Below, piece by piece: positions 33,261-42,274 of a DNA stretch of 43,354 nucleotides; position 1 is the stretch's first letter; every line of letters begins with the position of its first letter. A program made the position numbers and the translations under genes. The stretch spans positions 1 to 43,354 of the forward strand of contig NZ_JACJRE010000060.1 of the NCBI RefSeq assembly GCF_014697075.1, in the 5' to 3' direction. The notes beneath the pieces were generated by a model, which saw only the letters and a program-made list of their open reading frames with translations, was not told where the DNA came from and ran no database searches. This DNA comes from Tolypothrix sp. FACHB-123. Its GTDB lineage: Bacteria > Cyanobacteriota > Cyanobacteriia > Cyanobacteriales > Nostocaceae.

Positions 33261-36200
33261 CTATACTGGAATTTCTATAATAAACTCTGTACCTGCGCCC
33301 AAAACAGAATTACAAGTTAATTTACCGCTGTGGATTTCTTCGACAATTTGGCGAGCGATCGCTAATCCTAATCCGGTTCCTTTACCCACAGCTTTAGTTG
33401 TAAATAAATGCTCGAAAATTTTTTGTTGAATTTCTGTATTCATCCCTTTACCATTATCAGTAATCACAATTTTCACGATTTTATTTACTAATGAAGTTGT
33501 AATTGTGATGCAGTTAGGCTGGGCTTGAATTTCTTTAAAACTCTTACCAATATTTGCTTCTTCTAAAGCATCAATCGCATTGGCCAAAATATTCATGAAT
33601 ACTTGGTTTAATTGTCCAGGAAAACATTCAATTTGAGGTAAATCTCCATACTGAGTTATGACTTCAATTGCGGGGTGGTGTTCATTAGCTTTGAGACGAT
33701 GTTTAAGAATGAGAATTGTGCTATCGATGCCTTGATGAATATTAAATGGCACTTTATAATCTTTATCAGCACGGGAAAAGGTGCGCAGACTAGTACTAAT
33801 ATTTTTCAATCTGTCGCACGCCATAACCATTGCATCTATTGTTTTGGGTAAATCTTCTAAAAGATAATCTAAGTCAATTTCTTCGGCGTGTTCTTGAATT
33901 TCATCGCTGGGATTTTCGATGATTTCCTGATAAAGTTTCAAGTGTTCCGTGATATCGGCAAAATTTGGTTTAGTCTGTTTGAGAGTAGCAGAAATAAAGC
34001 CCAAAGGATTATTCATTTCGTGAGCGATACCAGCAACTAAGTTACCCAATGCAGACATTTTTTCACTTTGAACAATTTGTAAATGGGCGTTTTGCAGTTC
34101 TGTTAGGGCTTGCTCTAAATCAAGTGATTTTTGTTGCAAGGCTAGTTCTGCTTTTTGACGTTGCGCAGCTTGCTGATAGGCATCGCTAATATCAATTAGT
34201 ACCCCATCCCATACAATTGCACCATCGGCTTGTCGTTCTGGCCTAGCAGCAGAGCGTACCCATTTCACGGTTCCGGAAGGCAAAACAATCCGCCATTCAT
34301 GCTCAAATGGTGTTAAATTTTGGGCAGATTCCATCGTTGCTTGGATAATATTTTGGTCATCATCAGGATGATGCATGGCACTGAGGCTATGTACACCAGC
34401 CATGACTAATTCTGGCTCTAATTCATACAAGTCAAAACAGCCAGAACTCACATAAGGTGTGGAAGTTGAACCGTCAGGAGCTAGACGGAATTGATACACC
34501 ATCCCCGGAATATTATTTGCCAAATTTTGGAAGCGGGTTTCGCTAGCCTGCAATTTGGCGAGAGATTGTGATAACTGTTGGGTAGATTGTTGAGAATTTT
34601 GATAAAGTCGGGCATTTTCTAGAGAAATTGCCGCTTGAGTGCAAATTAAGTTCAGCAGTTCCACGCGATCGCTTGTAAAAGCTCCTGTTGCTAAGTTATT
34701 CTCTAGATACAAAATACCCAGCAATTTACCTTGATGTAAAATTGGGCTGCATAAGATACTTTTTGGCTGTTGACGCACGATATAGGGGTCATTTGCTAAA
34801 CTCAAATCGGCACTGGCATCAAACAGCACAACAGTCTGCCGATTGTGCTTGACTTTGTATATTAGCTTTAGGGGAATATCTTGGCTATCCTCTACGGGAA
34901 TACGCTGTAAAATCACTGGCTCCGTTCCCACAGTAACTAACCCTTTGATTAACAGGCGTTCGTCTCGCAGCATCATGAACGCACATTTATCAGCCCCCAC
35001 ATTTGCAATCACAATCGAAAGCAACAAGGAAAGCAGTTTTTCCAGTTCAATTTCGCCAGAAATAGCATGAGTAGCTTTGAGAATGGCAGCTAAGTCAAGA
35101 GAATTAGAGATACTGTGAGAAGAAGAACTAGCCAAGGCGAAGGTTTCCCTGGCCAAGAGGGTTTCTTTGATTGAGAGGTGAGGGCGGGTTGAGTGCAAAA
35201 TAGCAGCCAAAAGTTGTGGGTAACGTCTTTCCAAGTCGGCAACTTTCGCTTTTGCACCCCAACGAGCATAGTTATAGTAGGCTTTGATCATATATTCTTC
35301 GCCAAGGCGTTGTTTATCCCATTGCAGATAAAACTTGGCTGCTAATTCATTGGCGAGGGCTTCTTCGTTAATAAATTGATGTTCTTGAGCCAGATTTATC
35401 GCTTGGTCATAACATTCGCTGGCGGCAAATTTTTCACCCAATACTCGATGACGTTCCGCTTCTACTAAATACCATTTATGCAAGTGGTTCATCGGTGCAT
35501 ATTGCGCCCACTGGTGCAGAATAGTTTGATGGTTGGTAGCAGCAGTTAGCAGTTCGGCTTGCTCTGGTTCTGGTTGGGTGGGGACAAGTCCGAGATAAGT
35601 TAAAGCAGCATAAAAATGGAAAATGGGCACAAAAATCGTGCCGGAAACTGCCATTAAACATGGTTGAGCTTGGGCGATATAGTCCCGTGCATCTGTATAA
35701 TTAGCAAAATAGCAAGCAAGTAGCAGTTTATAGATATAAGCTTGCGCGATCGCAATAAAGTCATTATCCTGCTGGTGCTTAGTTAGCATCAGGGTTTCAT
35801 TGTAGGTATTGCCAATCAAGTAATGTGGTTGGCTGATTGGTTCTATTAAATTCTCTGCGGCTTGTTTTCCCAGATTCAGATATACCTGAGCCGAATATTG
35901 TTTCACCTGAGCCAATGCCAAACTATAATCAGCCATGACTTGAACAAAACTATTCAGTTCTTCACCACCGAAAAATCTACCATCACTGTGACCACCCAGC
36001 GCAAAACCAGCATGTAAAAAATCTCCGGTTTCGATGCCAGTTTGGTAAGCTGTTAACAGAAGTCCAATTGTGGCATCTAATCGCTCTTGATAATGTTGAA
36101 TAAAGCAGCCAAACAAAGAAAGGACACCGGATTTATTCTTTTGGATATGAAATTTTTCTAGTAAATTCAGCGCCAATTGACCAAAAGCATAGCCTGTGGC

Positions 36201-39110
36201 AGGATCTTCCAAGAATCCACACAATACCATACCGTGAATACCATATCCAGTTGTGGATGCTACAGTATTACCCGATTGCAGAGATAAACTCACCATCATC
36301 GAACTCAACCAGGGTAATAAACCTGGTATTCCTTGGATAATTGGTGAAAACAACATACCCAACAGTTCCATAGCTGCTTCTGTGGTAGGATCTGTCATTA
36401 ATGGCAGATTTATCAAGTCTGCAATTTCTCTACCTGCAAGTTGGGTGGTCAGCTTTTGTAGCATTGTGCCAATCAAGCCTGGGTCTGGTTCTTTTGGCAG
36501 TTCCACCCCCAATTGTGCTAATGCGTTTCTACCAACAGCGATCGCTCCTAACACATTACTTTGTAAAACTTGCGCAGCAATTTGAATTTCATAAATTTTT
36601 ACTTTATCTAAAATTGTGCGCGCTGATAGCAAGACTATTGTTGCTATCTGTTCCATACCTTCAAAGTCACTATTTAAATAACTCGCTTCAGCTGCTGCAA
36701 TATTTAGATTAAGAGCCAATTCATACTGATGCAGCCAACAATTTTCTGGTAGTAGTTCCAGTCCAATTTGAAAATATGTTCTTGCTGCTGCATAGGCTGT
36801 AGAATTTTTCGCCTTAGTTCCTGCTTTTAAGTTGAGTTGAGCTAATGTTTCTTGTTCACAAGGTTCAACAATTAACTGAATACCTTTATTCAAATGCTCG
36901 ATAATATCAAACAGTTTTTCCTCTTGTTGGATGGCGGATAGATTTTGCTGGAGTAATTGTCCAATTTGCAAATGAGTTGCTTGTTTTCGCTCTTTGGGAA
37001 TCAGGGAATAGGCAGCTTGCTGTACCCTGTCATGTAAGAATTTATATTTTGCTAATTGTTTATTATGTGCTTCTTCCAGGGTCAATTGTTCCCATTCTTC
37101 GCATTCGTTTCCATGATAAAATTTATAAACTTCACTAATTGGTAAAATTAATCCTGCTTCCAGTGCTTTCCACAAATCGGCAGCAGTTTCTATTTCTGAC
37201 TGCTGAGACACAATTGCCAAAGTTGCTAAATCAAAAGAGTTTCCAATACAAGCAGCTAATTGTAAAATATTTTGCGTTGATTGTGGCATTTTTTGTAATT
37301 GCCATGCCATAAAAGCTACAACATCATCTGTAAGCGCTAGCTGATTTACTTGGGTAATATCGCATTGCCAACAACCTAATACAAAATCAAATTGAATAAA
37401 ATTCTCTTGATGTAATGACTTGAGAAACTGTGTAGTAAAAAACGGATTACCCTGAGTTTTTTGATAGATAGATACAGAAAGAGTCCATGCTAAATTTTCT
37501 GAGCATTTAAGTGTATCAGCCACCAACTGATTTACTTCTACTTGATTAAGTGGCGTTAAGGTAATAGTATTAATTATTAATTGGGTTTTTTGAATTTCCC
37601 ACAAAGTCAACATTAATGGATGTGCTGGTTTGACTTCGTTATCGCGGTACGCCCCAATTAAGAAGAGATAACTTGTATCAGACATTAAAAGCTGAATCAA
37701 ATTTAATGATGCTGAATCTGCCCATTGCAAATCATCTAAAACTATCACTAATGGATGTTCAACACTGGTAAATACTTGCGTGAATTTTTTAAATAATAAA
37801 TTAAATCTATTTTGCGCTGCTGTACCTGATAATTCTATCGCCGGGGGTTGTGCGCCAATAATTATTTCCAATTCCGGAATAACTTCAATAATTACCCCGC
37901 CATTTTCTCCCACAGCTTCTAAAATTTTATGTTTCCATTGTTGAATTTGTGTATCGCTTTCAGTTAATATTTGACCGATTAAGTCGCGAAATGCTTGCAC
38001 AAAAGCAGAAAAAGGAATATTCCGTTGAAATTGATCGTATTTACCTTTGATAAAATAACCGCGCTGTCTGACAATGGGTTTATGAACTTCATTGACAACT
38101 ACTGTTTTACCAATTCCAGATGACCCAGCAACCAGCATCATTTCTGTAGCACCAAGGCTCACTCGCTCAAATGCTTGCAGTAGCGTTGATACTTCCGCTT
38201 CTCTGCCATAAAGTTTATCAGGGATAATGAAGCGATCGCATAAATCCCGTTGTCCAATTGCAAAATATTCAATCTTACCAGTTTCTGCAAGTTGAGATAA
38301 ACATTTCTCTAAATCATATTTTAATCCCAAGGCACTTTGATATCTATCTTCAGCATTTTTTGCCATCAATTTCATCACAATATCAGCAATTACCTGGGGA
38401 ATTTCTTTCCTTTTACCTTCTGGACTAGGCGGCATTTTTGCAATATGACAATGTACTAATTCCATTGCATCATTTGCGGGAAATGGTAATTCTCCTGTGA
38501 GTAATTCATAGAAAGTTACGCCCAAAGAATAAAAATCAGTCCGGTAATCAATCCCGCGATTCATCCTACCTGTCTGTTCTGGAGAAATGTAGGCAAGTGT
38601 TCCTTCTAAGACATTAGGATTAACTATTGCTGGCGTTTCTCGCGGTAATAAAGAGGCAATACTAAAATCAATTAATTTAACTTGTTTAGTTTTGGGATTA
38701 ATTAATATATTGCTGGGTTTAATATCTTTATGAATAATGCGCTCGTGGTATAATATATCTAAAATTTTGCAAAGAGCGATCGCAATTTCTAAAAATTCCT
38801 GGAGAAAGTCTGTCTTACCCTGAGCTTTGCATTCTGGAAGAGAAATTCCACCAAAGTCTTCCATGATTAGAGCATAACCATTTTGGTATGCTTCGAGGCT
38901 ATAAGTTTGAATAATTAGTGGTGAGTTGAGATTTTTCGCAATGTTGTACTGATTGCAAAAAGATAACAGTTCCCTAAAACTAGGATAAGGATTTTTCAGC
39001 AGTTTAATGACTACAGGTAATGAGTCAGTTTCTCGAATAGCCCGATAAACCAATGTTCTAGAGCCATTGTAGATTTCCTCGCTGATCTTATATCCGGGAA
39101 TATTAAGCAT
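33261..39110 (-). CDS. Ser/Thr kinase-AAA ATPase-GAF-PAS-histidine kinase
   Basis: A 1949-residue cytosolic signalling protein of the cyanobacterial Ser/Thr-plus-His kinase (HstK-like) type. Order: Ser/Thr kinase (about 1-265; Lys36 in VVIKLL, HKDIKPSN with Asp129, DFS instead of DFG at 148-150, SPEQTGRMNRG); AAA ATPase (about 290-560; Walker A AGSSGIGKTVV, Walker B LVIVLDDLQWAD); a long helical region of TPR character (about 600-1290); a GAF domain (about 1330-1490, ILCSPILHQGKLLGILYLEN); a PAS domain (about 1530-1640); a coiled coil; and a histidine kinase (GNLVAGIAHEMNNPLGF, NILANAIDALEE, DNGKGMN, GKGTGLGLAIARQ). Both kinase active sites look complete. No fused receiver is present; the nearest receiver is the response regulator at 39653, upstream on the same strand, a possible partner. 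Confidence 0.92.
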   Translation of the reverse strand: MLNIPGYKISEEIYNGSRTLVYRAIRETDSLPVVIKLLKNPYPSFRELLSFCNQYNIAKNLNSPLIIQTYSLEAYQNGYALIMEDFGGISLPECKAQGKTDFLQEFLEIAIALCKILDILYHERIIHKDIKPSNILINPKTKQVKLIDFSIASLLPRETPAIVNPNVLEGTLAYISPEQTGRMNRGIDYRTDFYSLGVTFYELLTGELPFPANDAMELVHCHIAKMPPSPEGKRKEIPQVIADIVMKLMAKNAEDRYQSALGLKYDLEKCLSQLAETGKIEYFAIGQRDLCDRFIIPDKLYGREAEVSTLLQAFERVSLGATEMMLVAGSSGIGKTVVVNEVHKPIVRQRGYFIKGKYDQFQRNIPFSAFVQAFRDLIGQILTESDTQIQQWKHKILEAVGENGGVIIEVIPELEIIIGAQPPAIELSGTAAQNRFNLLFKKFTQVFTSVEHPLVIVLDDLQWADSASLNLIQLLMSDTSYLFLIGAYRDNEVKPAHPLMLTLWEIQKTQLIINTITLTPLNQVEVNQLVADTLKCSENLAWTLSVSIYQKTQGNPFFTTQFLKSLHQENFIQFDFVLGCWQCDITQVNQLALTDDVVAFMAWQLQKMPQSTQNILQLAACIGNSFDLATLAIVSQQSEIETAADLWKALEAGLILPISEVYKFYHGNECEEWEQLTLEEAHNKQLAKYKFLHDRVQQAAYSLIPKERKQATHLQIGQLLQQNLSAIQQEEKLFDIIEHLNKGIQLIVEPCEQETLAQLNLKAGTKAKNSTAYAAARTYFQIGLELLPENCWLHQYELALNLNIAAAEASYLNSDFEGMEQIATIVLLSARTILDKVKIYEIQIAAQVLQSNVLGAIAVGRNALAQLGVELPKEPDPGLIGTMLQKLTTQLAGREIADLINLPLMTDPTTEAAMELLGMLFSPIIQGIPGLLPWLSSMMVSLSLQSGNTVASTTGYGIHGMVLCGFLEDPATGYAFGQLALNLLEKFHIQKNKSGVLSLFGCFIQHYQERLDATIGLLLTAYQTGIETGDFLHAGFALGGHSDGRFFGGEELNSFVQVMADYSLALAQVKQYSAQVYLNLGKQAAENLIEPISQPHYLIGNTYNETLMLTKHQQDNDFIAIAQAYIYKLLLACYFANYTDARDYIAQAQPCLMAVSGTIFVPIFHFYAALTYLGLVPTQPEPEQAELLTAATNHQTILHQWAQYAPMNHLHKWYLVEAERHRVLGEKFAASECYDQAINLAQEHQFINEEALANELAAKFYLQWDKQRLGEEYMIKAYYNYARWGAKAKVADLERRYPQLLAAILHSTRPHLSIKETLLARETFALASSSSHSISNSLDLAAILKATHAISGEIELEKLLSLLLSIVIANVGADKCAFMMLRDERLLIKGLVTVGTEPVILQRIPVEDSQDIPLKLIYKVKHNRQTVVLFDASADLSLANDPYIVRQQPKSILCSPILHQGKLLGILYLENNLATGAFTSDRVELLNLICTQAAISLENARLYQNSQQSTQQLSQSLAKLQASETRFQNLANNIPGMVYQFRLAPDGSTSTPYVSSGCFDLYELEPELVMAGVHSLSAMHHPDDDQNIIQATMESAQNLTPFEHEWRIVLPSGTVKWVRSAARPERQADGAIVWDGVLIDISDAYQQAAQRQKAELALQQKSLDLEQALTELQNAHLQIVQSEKMSALGNLVAGIAHEMNNPLGFISATLKQTKPNFADITEHLKLYQEIIENPSDEIQEHAEEIDLDYLLEDLPKTIDAMVMACDRLKNISTSLRTFSRADKDYKVPFNIHQGIDSTILILKHRLKANEHHPAIEVITQYGDLPQIECFPGQLNQVFMNILANAIDALEEANIGKSFKEIQAQPNCITITTSLVNKIVKIVITDNGKGMNTEIQQKIFEHLFTTKAVGKGTGLGLAIARQIVEEIHSGKLTCNSVLGAGTEFIIEIPV

Positions 39111-39239
39111 ATTGTCAAGCCCTAAGTATCGGGCTTAGTATTCCCATATACGCAATTTATTTCACTAAAATAGCAAAAATAGATTGACTTGCTGTGACTT
39201 TACCTATAACTTTGCCGCTAGTCCAAATTGAAAGGATCA

Positions 39240-39310
39240 GGGATGTCCAAAAAATAAATTATTCCAATGTCTGAATTCAAGACAACTGTTTCTCTCCCCT
39301 GCTCCCCTTC
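39240..39310. repeat. MITE-family terminus with associated tail
   Basis: GGGATGTCCAAAAAATAAAT at 39240 is a variant of the left terminus at 27670. The following ATTCAAGACAACTGTTTCTC and pyrimidine tract resemble 25624-25680. Next to it (39305-39420) is a G/C-rich tract (GCCGCACTCTCCGAGAAGCC and similar) of the sort dispersed in Nostocales genomes. No gene is supported in 39111-39652. Confidence 0.55.
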
Positions 39311-39447
39311 GGGTTCGCCAGTCCCCCAACCCTTACGGGAAGCCGCACTCTCCGAGAAGCCTCGCTCCGCTCGTCTACCGCGTCTATGTGACGGAGACCG
39401 CCAAGACGGGGGCTGGTCTCACCTGCACCCTCTCCCCCCAATCCCTC

Positions 39448-39582
39448 TCAAGGGTAGGTATTTTGTATTTGGCCATTTTTTGGCTATTTCAGCCGATGCT
39501 TAAATCCTGAAACGACCAAACCACGTTAAACAATTGAGAATTTTCTCAACTATTTTTGAGATTCTGAAAACCCTACCCTTGA
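39448..39582. repeat. Inverted-repeat element, about 135 bp
   Basis: TCAAGGGTAGGTATTTT (39448-39464) is matched by the complement of AAAACCCTACCCTTGA (39567-39582), with one indel. The interior is AT-rich. It may be a second, unrelated MITE-like element. A further partial copy of the terminus (CCCTTACCCTTGA) lies at 39626-39638. Confidence 0.5.
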
Positions 39583-39652
39583 AAGCTTTTCCCTTTCCCC
39601 CTTAACCGAACCGTATTGCTTTAACCCTTACCCTTGATATGTATTGCTGCTT

Positions 39653-40039
39653 CTATTGGTTTCTAGATTGTTTATAAGCAGACTGAACTATGTGTATCAA
39701 TTCTTCAACATCAAATGGTTTATGTAAAAAATAGGAAATACCTAATGATGAGGCTAATTTCTCTAAGGTAAAATCTGAAGAAATTAGTACAACTGGTAAT
39801 TTAATTCCATTTGATTGGAGATTTTGATAAACTTGACCGCCTGTTAGTATTGGCATTTGATAATCTAAAATTAGTAAGTCTGGTTTTTCCTGCAAAACTT
39901 TTTGTATTGCTTCTCTACCATCTTTTGCTGTACTGACTTCCCAGTCTCGTTCCTCTAGGATAATAGTCAGCATTAGGCGATAGGATTCTTCATCATCTGC
40001 AATCAGGACTCTAGGTTTTTTAGAGTTGTGAGATTTCAT
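39653..40039 (-). CDS. Single-domain response regulator (CheY-like)
   Basis: A 128-residue receiver domain without output domain. Acidic pocket DDEE after VLIAD, phosphoacceptor Asp in LLILDYQMP, the Ser/Thr switch in VVLISSDFT and the invariant Lys in FLHKPFD are all present. It would relay phosphate or act by protein contact. It is 543 bases upstream of the large Ser/Thr-His kinase on the same strand, which lacks a receiver, so pairing is plausible but unproven. Confidence 0.9.
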   Translation of the reverse strand: MKSHNSKKPRVLIADDEESYRLMLTIILEERDWEVSTAKDGREAIQKVLQEKPDLLILDYQMPILTGGQVYQNLQSNGIKLPVVLISSDFTLEKLASSLGISYFLHKPFDVEELIHIVQSAYKQSRNQ

Positions 40040-40186
40040 AAAATATTATCCATTTTGAGAATAGATAAAATCATGAGTGCGAGCGTCTGTTTCTAGCTAT
40101 GCACTTGCCGCTTTGGCTTTTTGCGTATCAGAAGATAAACTCATTGTGTTAAGTATTTTAAAAAAAGAATAGAAACCAAATTAAAA

Positions 40187-40363
40187 TTAGTAAATTGTTT
40201 TTTGAACTACTGATGTCATAGTTTTAGTTAAGCCTAAAAGACTATGAGTTTTTGTGAAATTTAGATTAGGCATTTCTTGCCAACAGTGGCGACAAAACCA
40301 ATAAGTTTCATTGGCGCGGATATGACGTAGCATCTGATGGGAACAGCAAGGACAGTGTGACAT
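40187..40363 (-). CDS. Zinc-ribbon microprotein, 58 residues
   Basis: Reading from ATG at 40363 to TAA at 40187 gives MSHCPCCSHQMLRHIRANET then YWFCRHCWQEMPNL and a polar tail. Two C-x2-C pairs (Cys4/Cys7 and Cys24/Cys27, plus Cys6) make a likely zinc ribbon. The tight spacing of aromatic and Cys residues and the clean start argue that it is a real gene. Function unknown; small Cys-ribbon proteins of this kind occur in cyanobacteria near signalling genes. It sits between two response-regulator genes on the same strand. Confidence 0.65.
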   Translation of the reverse strand: MSHCPCCSHQMLRHIRANETYWFCRHCWQEMPNLNFTKTHSLLGLTKTMTSVVQKTIY

Positions 40364-40532
40364 AAAATTGTAGTTTTATTTAATAAATTGAATGACAGTA
40401 AACTAAATTTTGGTTAAATATTGGTGAGTAATTTGCTGGAAATAAAGCAAACTATGTTAAGCAAGGTAAGTGAGTGCAATTCTTACTCATTCACAAAGCT
40501 AAGTAGAATCACCAACGAAATAAATTTATAGA

Positions 40533-40580
40533 CAAAAAATAAAAAACTGATGAAAAAAATGTGGTTGTAACAAATTGAAA
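40533..40580 (-). promoter_or_regulatory. Shared motif copy 1, upstream of the zinc-ribbon gene
   Basis: The plus-strand text GACAAAAAATAAAAAACTGA, then TGAAAA and a TGTAACAAA block, is matched in two other gaps of this gene cluster (41742-41787 and 42460-42508). It lies about 170 bases before the microprotein start, in the otherwise empty 40364-40708 gap. Probably a shared regulatory or duplicated leader sequence. Confidence 0.45.
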
Positions 40581-40708
40581 TAATAAATGATGAGAAATTT
40601 GATTTTTTAAATAAGTAGGCAAAATTTCCCAGCGTCAAAACGTTGGGAAATCACACCACACATTTATGTCAATTGACAACAAGTCAGCCAAGGAAAAAAC
40701 AGGCAATT

Positions 40709-41107
40709 CTACAAATAAGAAATTGGTACATAATCCCAACCCAGGATTTTTGCAATTTGCACCGGAATTTGTAGAGGATTAAAGGGTTTAGATATGACAC
40801 CTGCGATTTTATTCTGTTTCAAAAATTCTGGCTGTAACCATCGTAACGCACCACTCATTAGCACTATAGGAATTGCTTGATTTTCAGGCTTATTTCTAAA
40901 TTCATTAAGATATTGAAAACAGTTAATAGAGTGCATTGATAAGTCTAAAACAATCGCATCAGGATGTTCAATTTCCGCTTTCTGGATTCCTTCTAAGACA
41001 GAATCAGCAACTACTACATTCCAACCAGCCAAATCTTTGAAGCACAGTTCCAAAATCTCTCGCACATATAGTTCATTGTCAATGAGCAAGATAGTTTTGG
41101 TGGACAT
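40709..41107 (-). CDS. Single-domain response regulator, atypical acidic pocket
   Basis: A 132-residue receiver-only protein. The phosphoacceptor region is IVLDLSM, the switch residue is in IVLMSGA and the Lys is in VISKPFNP. The first acidic pair, normally Asp-Asp, reads Asp10-Asn11 (LLIDNE), which may weaken metal binding. The C-terminal ILGWDYVPISYL resembles the IFGWDE end of the regulator at 42518, with which it shares overall length and the VISKPF/VIIKPF region, so the two are likely paralogues. The frame extends upstream, but the ATG at 41107, preceded by GAGGTGGTAGGT, is the likely start. Confidence 0.85.
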   Translation of the reverse strand: MSTKTILLIDNELYVREILELCFKDLAGWNVVVADSVLEGIQKAEIEHPDAIVLDLSMHSINCFQYLNEFRNKPENQAIPIVLMSGALRWLQPEFLKQNKIAGVISKPFNPLQIPVQIAKILGWDYVPISYL

Positions 41108-41170
41108 ACCTACCACCTCTAAAGTCTGCATTTAAGGATACTCCAGCCAACAAAATTGTCATCTTAAAGC

Positions 41171-41307
41171 CAATACCGTTCAGTTAGCGCCAAAAACCTG
41201 AAAATGCGTAGGTTGGGTTGAGGAACGAAACCCAACATTTCCGGGGGTTTGTTGGGTTTCACTTCGTTCAACCCAACCTACAATTTATCCTTAACTGAAC
41301 CGTATTG
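41171..41307. repeat. Nested palindromic element
   Basis: Outer imperfect inverted repeats (AATACCGTTCAGTTAG at 41172-41187 against TTAACTGAACCGTATT at 41291-41306) enclose a long palindrome (41208-41281) with arms GTAGGTTGGGTTGA and TCAACCCAACCTAC and inner arms built on GAAACCCAACA. Both parts are dispersed repeat types of filamentous cyanobacteria. Another AACCGAACCGTATTG-like end is at 39604-39620. Confidence 0.75.
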
Positions 41308-41324
41308 ATCTTAAAGTGATTTGA

Positions 41325-41690
41325 TTAATCTACTAAGCCAGAGCGCAAAGCTAATACAGTAGCTTGAGTGCGATCGCAAACATTGAGCTTATTAAAAATG
41401 TTTCTAACGTGCGCTTTAACAGTTCCTATTGTTATATACAGTTTTTGAGAAATATTAAGATTGCTATTGCCATCAACAATCATTTTGAGAATACAAAGTT
41501 CGCGTTCAGTCAAAGGATGCTCTAGGATTTGCTGTCGCTGTTGCACATCAATAGCACGGATGTTCACAGTTTGGGGGTGCAAAACCGAAATGCCAAACCA
41601 TTTCTCTGTAATTTTACTGTCAGCATAACTTGGGGGTGGGCATAAACTAACTTTTTTTGCTGCAAATGGTTCAATTTGACAAGTTTTCAT
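41325..41690 (-). CDS. LuxR/GerE-type helix-turn-helix regulator
   Basis: A 121-residue protein whose C-terminal half is a LuxR-type DNA-binding domain: LTERELCILKMIVDGNSNLN, then ISQKLYITIGTVKAHVRNIF and NKLNVCDRTQATVLAL. There is no receiver domain; the N-terminal 55 residues are not recognised. Stand-alone LuxR-type factors of this kind act as transcription regulators, possibly controlled through the neighbouring receiver or PAS proteins (inference). Confidence 0.88.
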   Translation of the reverse strand: MKTCQIEPFAAKKVSLCPPPSYADSKITEKWFGISVLHPQTVNIRAIDVQQRQQILEHPLTERELCILKMIVDGNSNLNISQKLYITIGTVKAHVRNIFNKLNVCDRTQATVLALRSGLVD

Positions 41691-41741
41691 ATATTTTTAT
41701 TGTGGTCTAAGGGATTTTGCTGACATCAGAAAGGTAAATTA

Positions 41742-41802
41742 GAAAAATAAAAAACTAATAAAAACCGAAATTTTGTTACAAACCTTAAAAATTGATTGCT
41801 CA
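41742..41802 (-). promoter_or_regulatory. Shared motif copy 2, upstream of the LuxR-type gene
   Basis: GAAAAATAAAAAACTAATAA, then an ATTTTGTTACAAA block and TTGATTGCTCATC, is closely similar to 42461-42526. It starts about 50 bases before the LuxR-type start codon, so it falls where a promoter would be. On the minus strand the core reads TTTGTAACAAAAT. Confidence 0.5.
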
Positions 41803-41825
41803 TCTTAGTTGTGAATCTACAGCCC

Positions 41826-41876
41826 TCACCAACTATGTTTAATTGCACTGCGCTCTTGGCTGATTTGTTCTTTCAT
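41826..41876 (-). other. Tiny 16-codon ORF overlapping the PAS gene stop
   Basis: ATG (41876-41874) overlaps the TGA stop of the PAS gene in the ATGA arrangement and has GGGAGGC just upstream. It encodes MKEQISQERSAIKHSW. The overlap and ribosome binding site suggest translational coupling to a real or formerly longer gene. It may be a remnant; evidence is only positional. Confidence 0.3.
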
Positions 41877-42274
41877 GTTGCCTCCCAAAACACTATTACG
41901 CCGCCTGTAAGCTTATTTTGGTTATTTTTAAAAGAATTAGTACTACTAGCTATGGAAATCATGTTTCCATTTTTAGCCATTAACAAAATACCGTTATGAA
42001 AATAAAGGGTAGCTCTTTCTTGAATTGTGGAAATAATTGTATTTTCAAGATTTAGCAGAGTTTTTTGCTCGACAACTTTCAGAATTTCGGTAAAAATTTT
42101 GCCTTTGGCTTCGTGTAATTCCCATCCTGTCATTGTTTGTGCTTGTTGATTTATGTGATCAATCTGCAATTGGTAATCAAATACAATCACTCCATATTTG
42201 CTTGGGTGATGTCTAGTAAGAGATTTTTTTTGACTAATATTAGTTTCTTGTGCCTTGGATAAAATAATATTCAT
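41873..42274 (-). CDS. Single PAS-domain protein
   Basis: A 133-residue protein made of one PAS domain (about residues 25-131): YGVIVFDYQLQIDHINQQAQ, TMTGWELHEAKGKIFTEILK, ATLYFHNGILLMAKNGNMIS and GGVIVFWEAT. There is no output domain and no membrane segment, so it would sense a ligand or redox state and signal by binding another protein. It sits between a response regulator gene and a LuxR-type gene on the same strand. Confidence 0.85.
   Translation of the reverse strand: MNIILSKAQETNISQKKSLTRHHPSKYGVIVFDYQLQIDHINQQAQTMTGWELHEAKGKIFTEILKVVEQKTLLNLENTIISTIQERATLYFHNGILLMAKNGNMISIASSTNSFKNNQNKLTGGVIVFWEAT

Noticed and set aside
39267-39503. 78-codon frame after the large kinase
   Set aside because: It is made of repeat-family sequence and pyrimidine-rich tracts, with no family resemblance.
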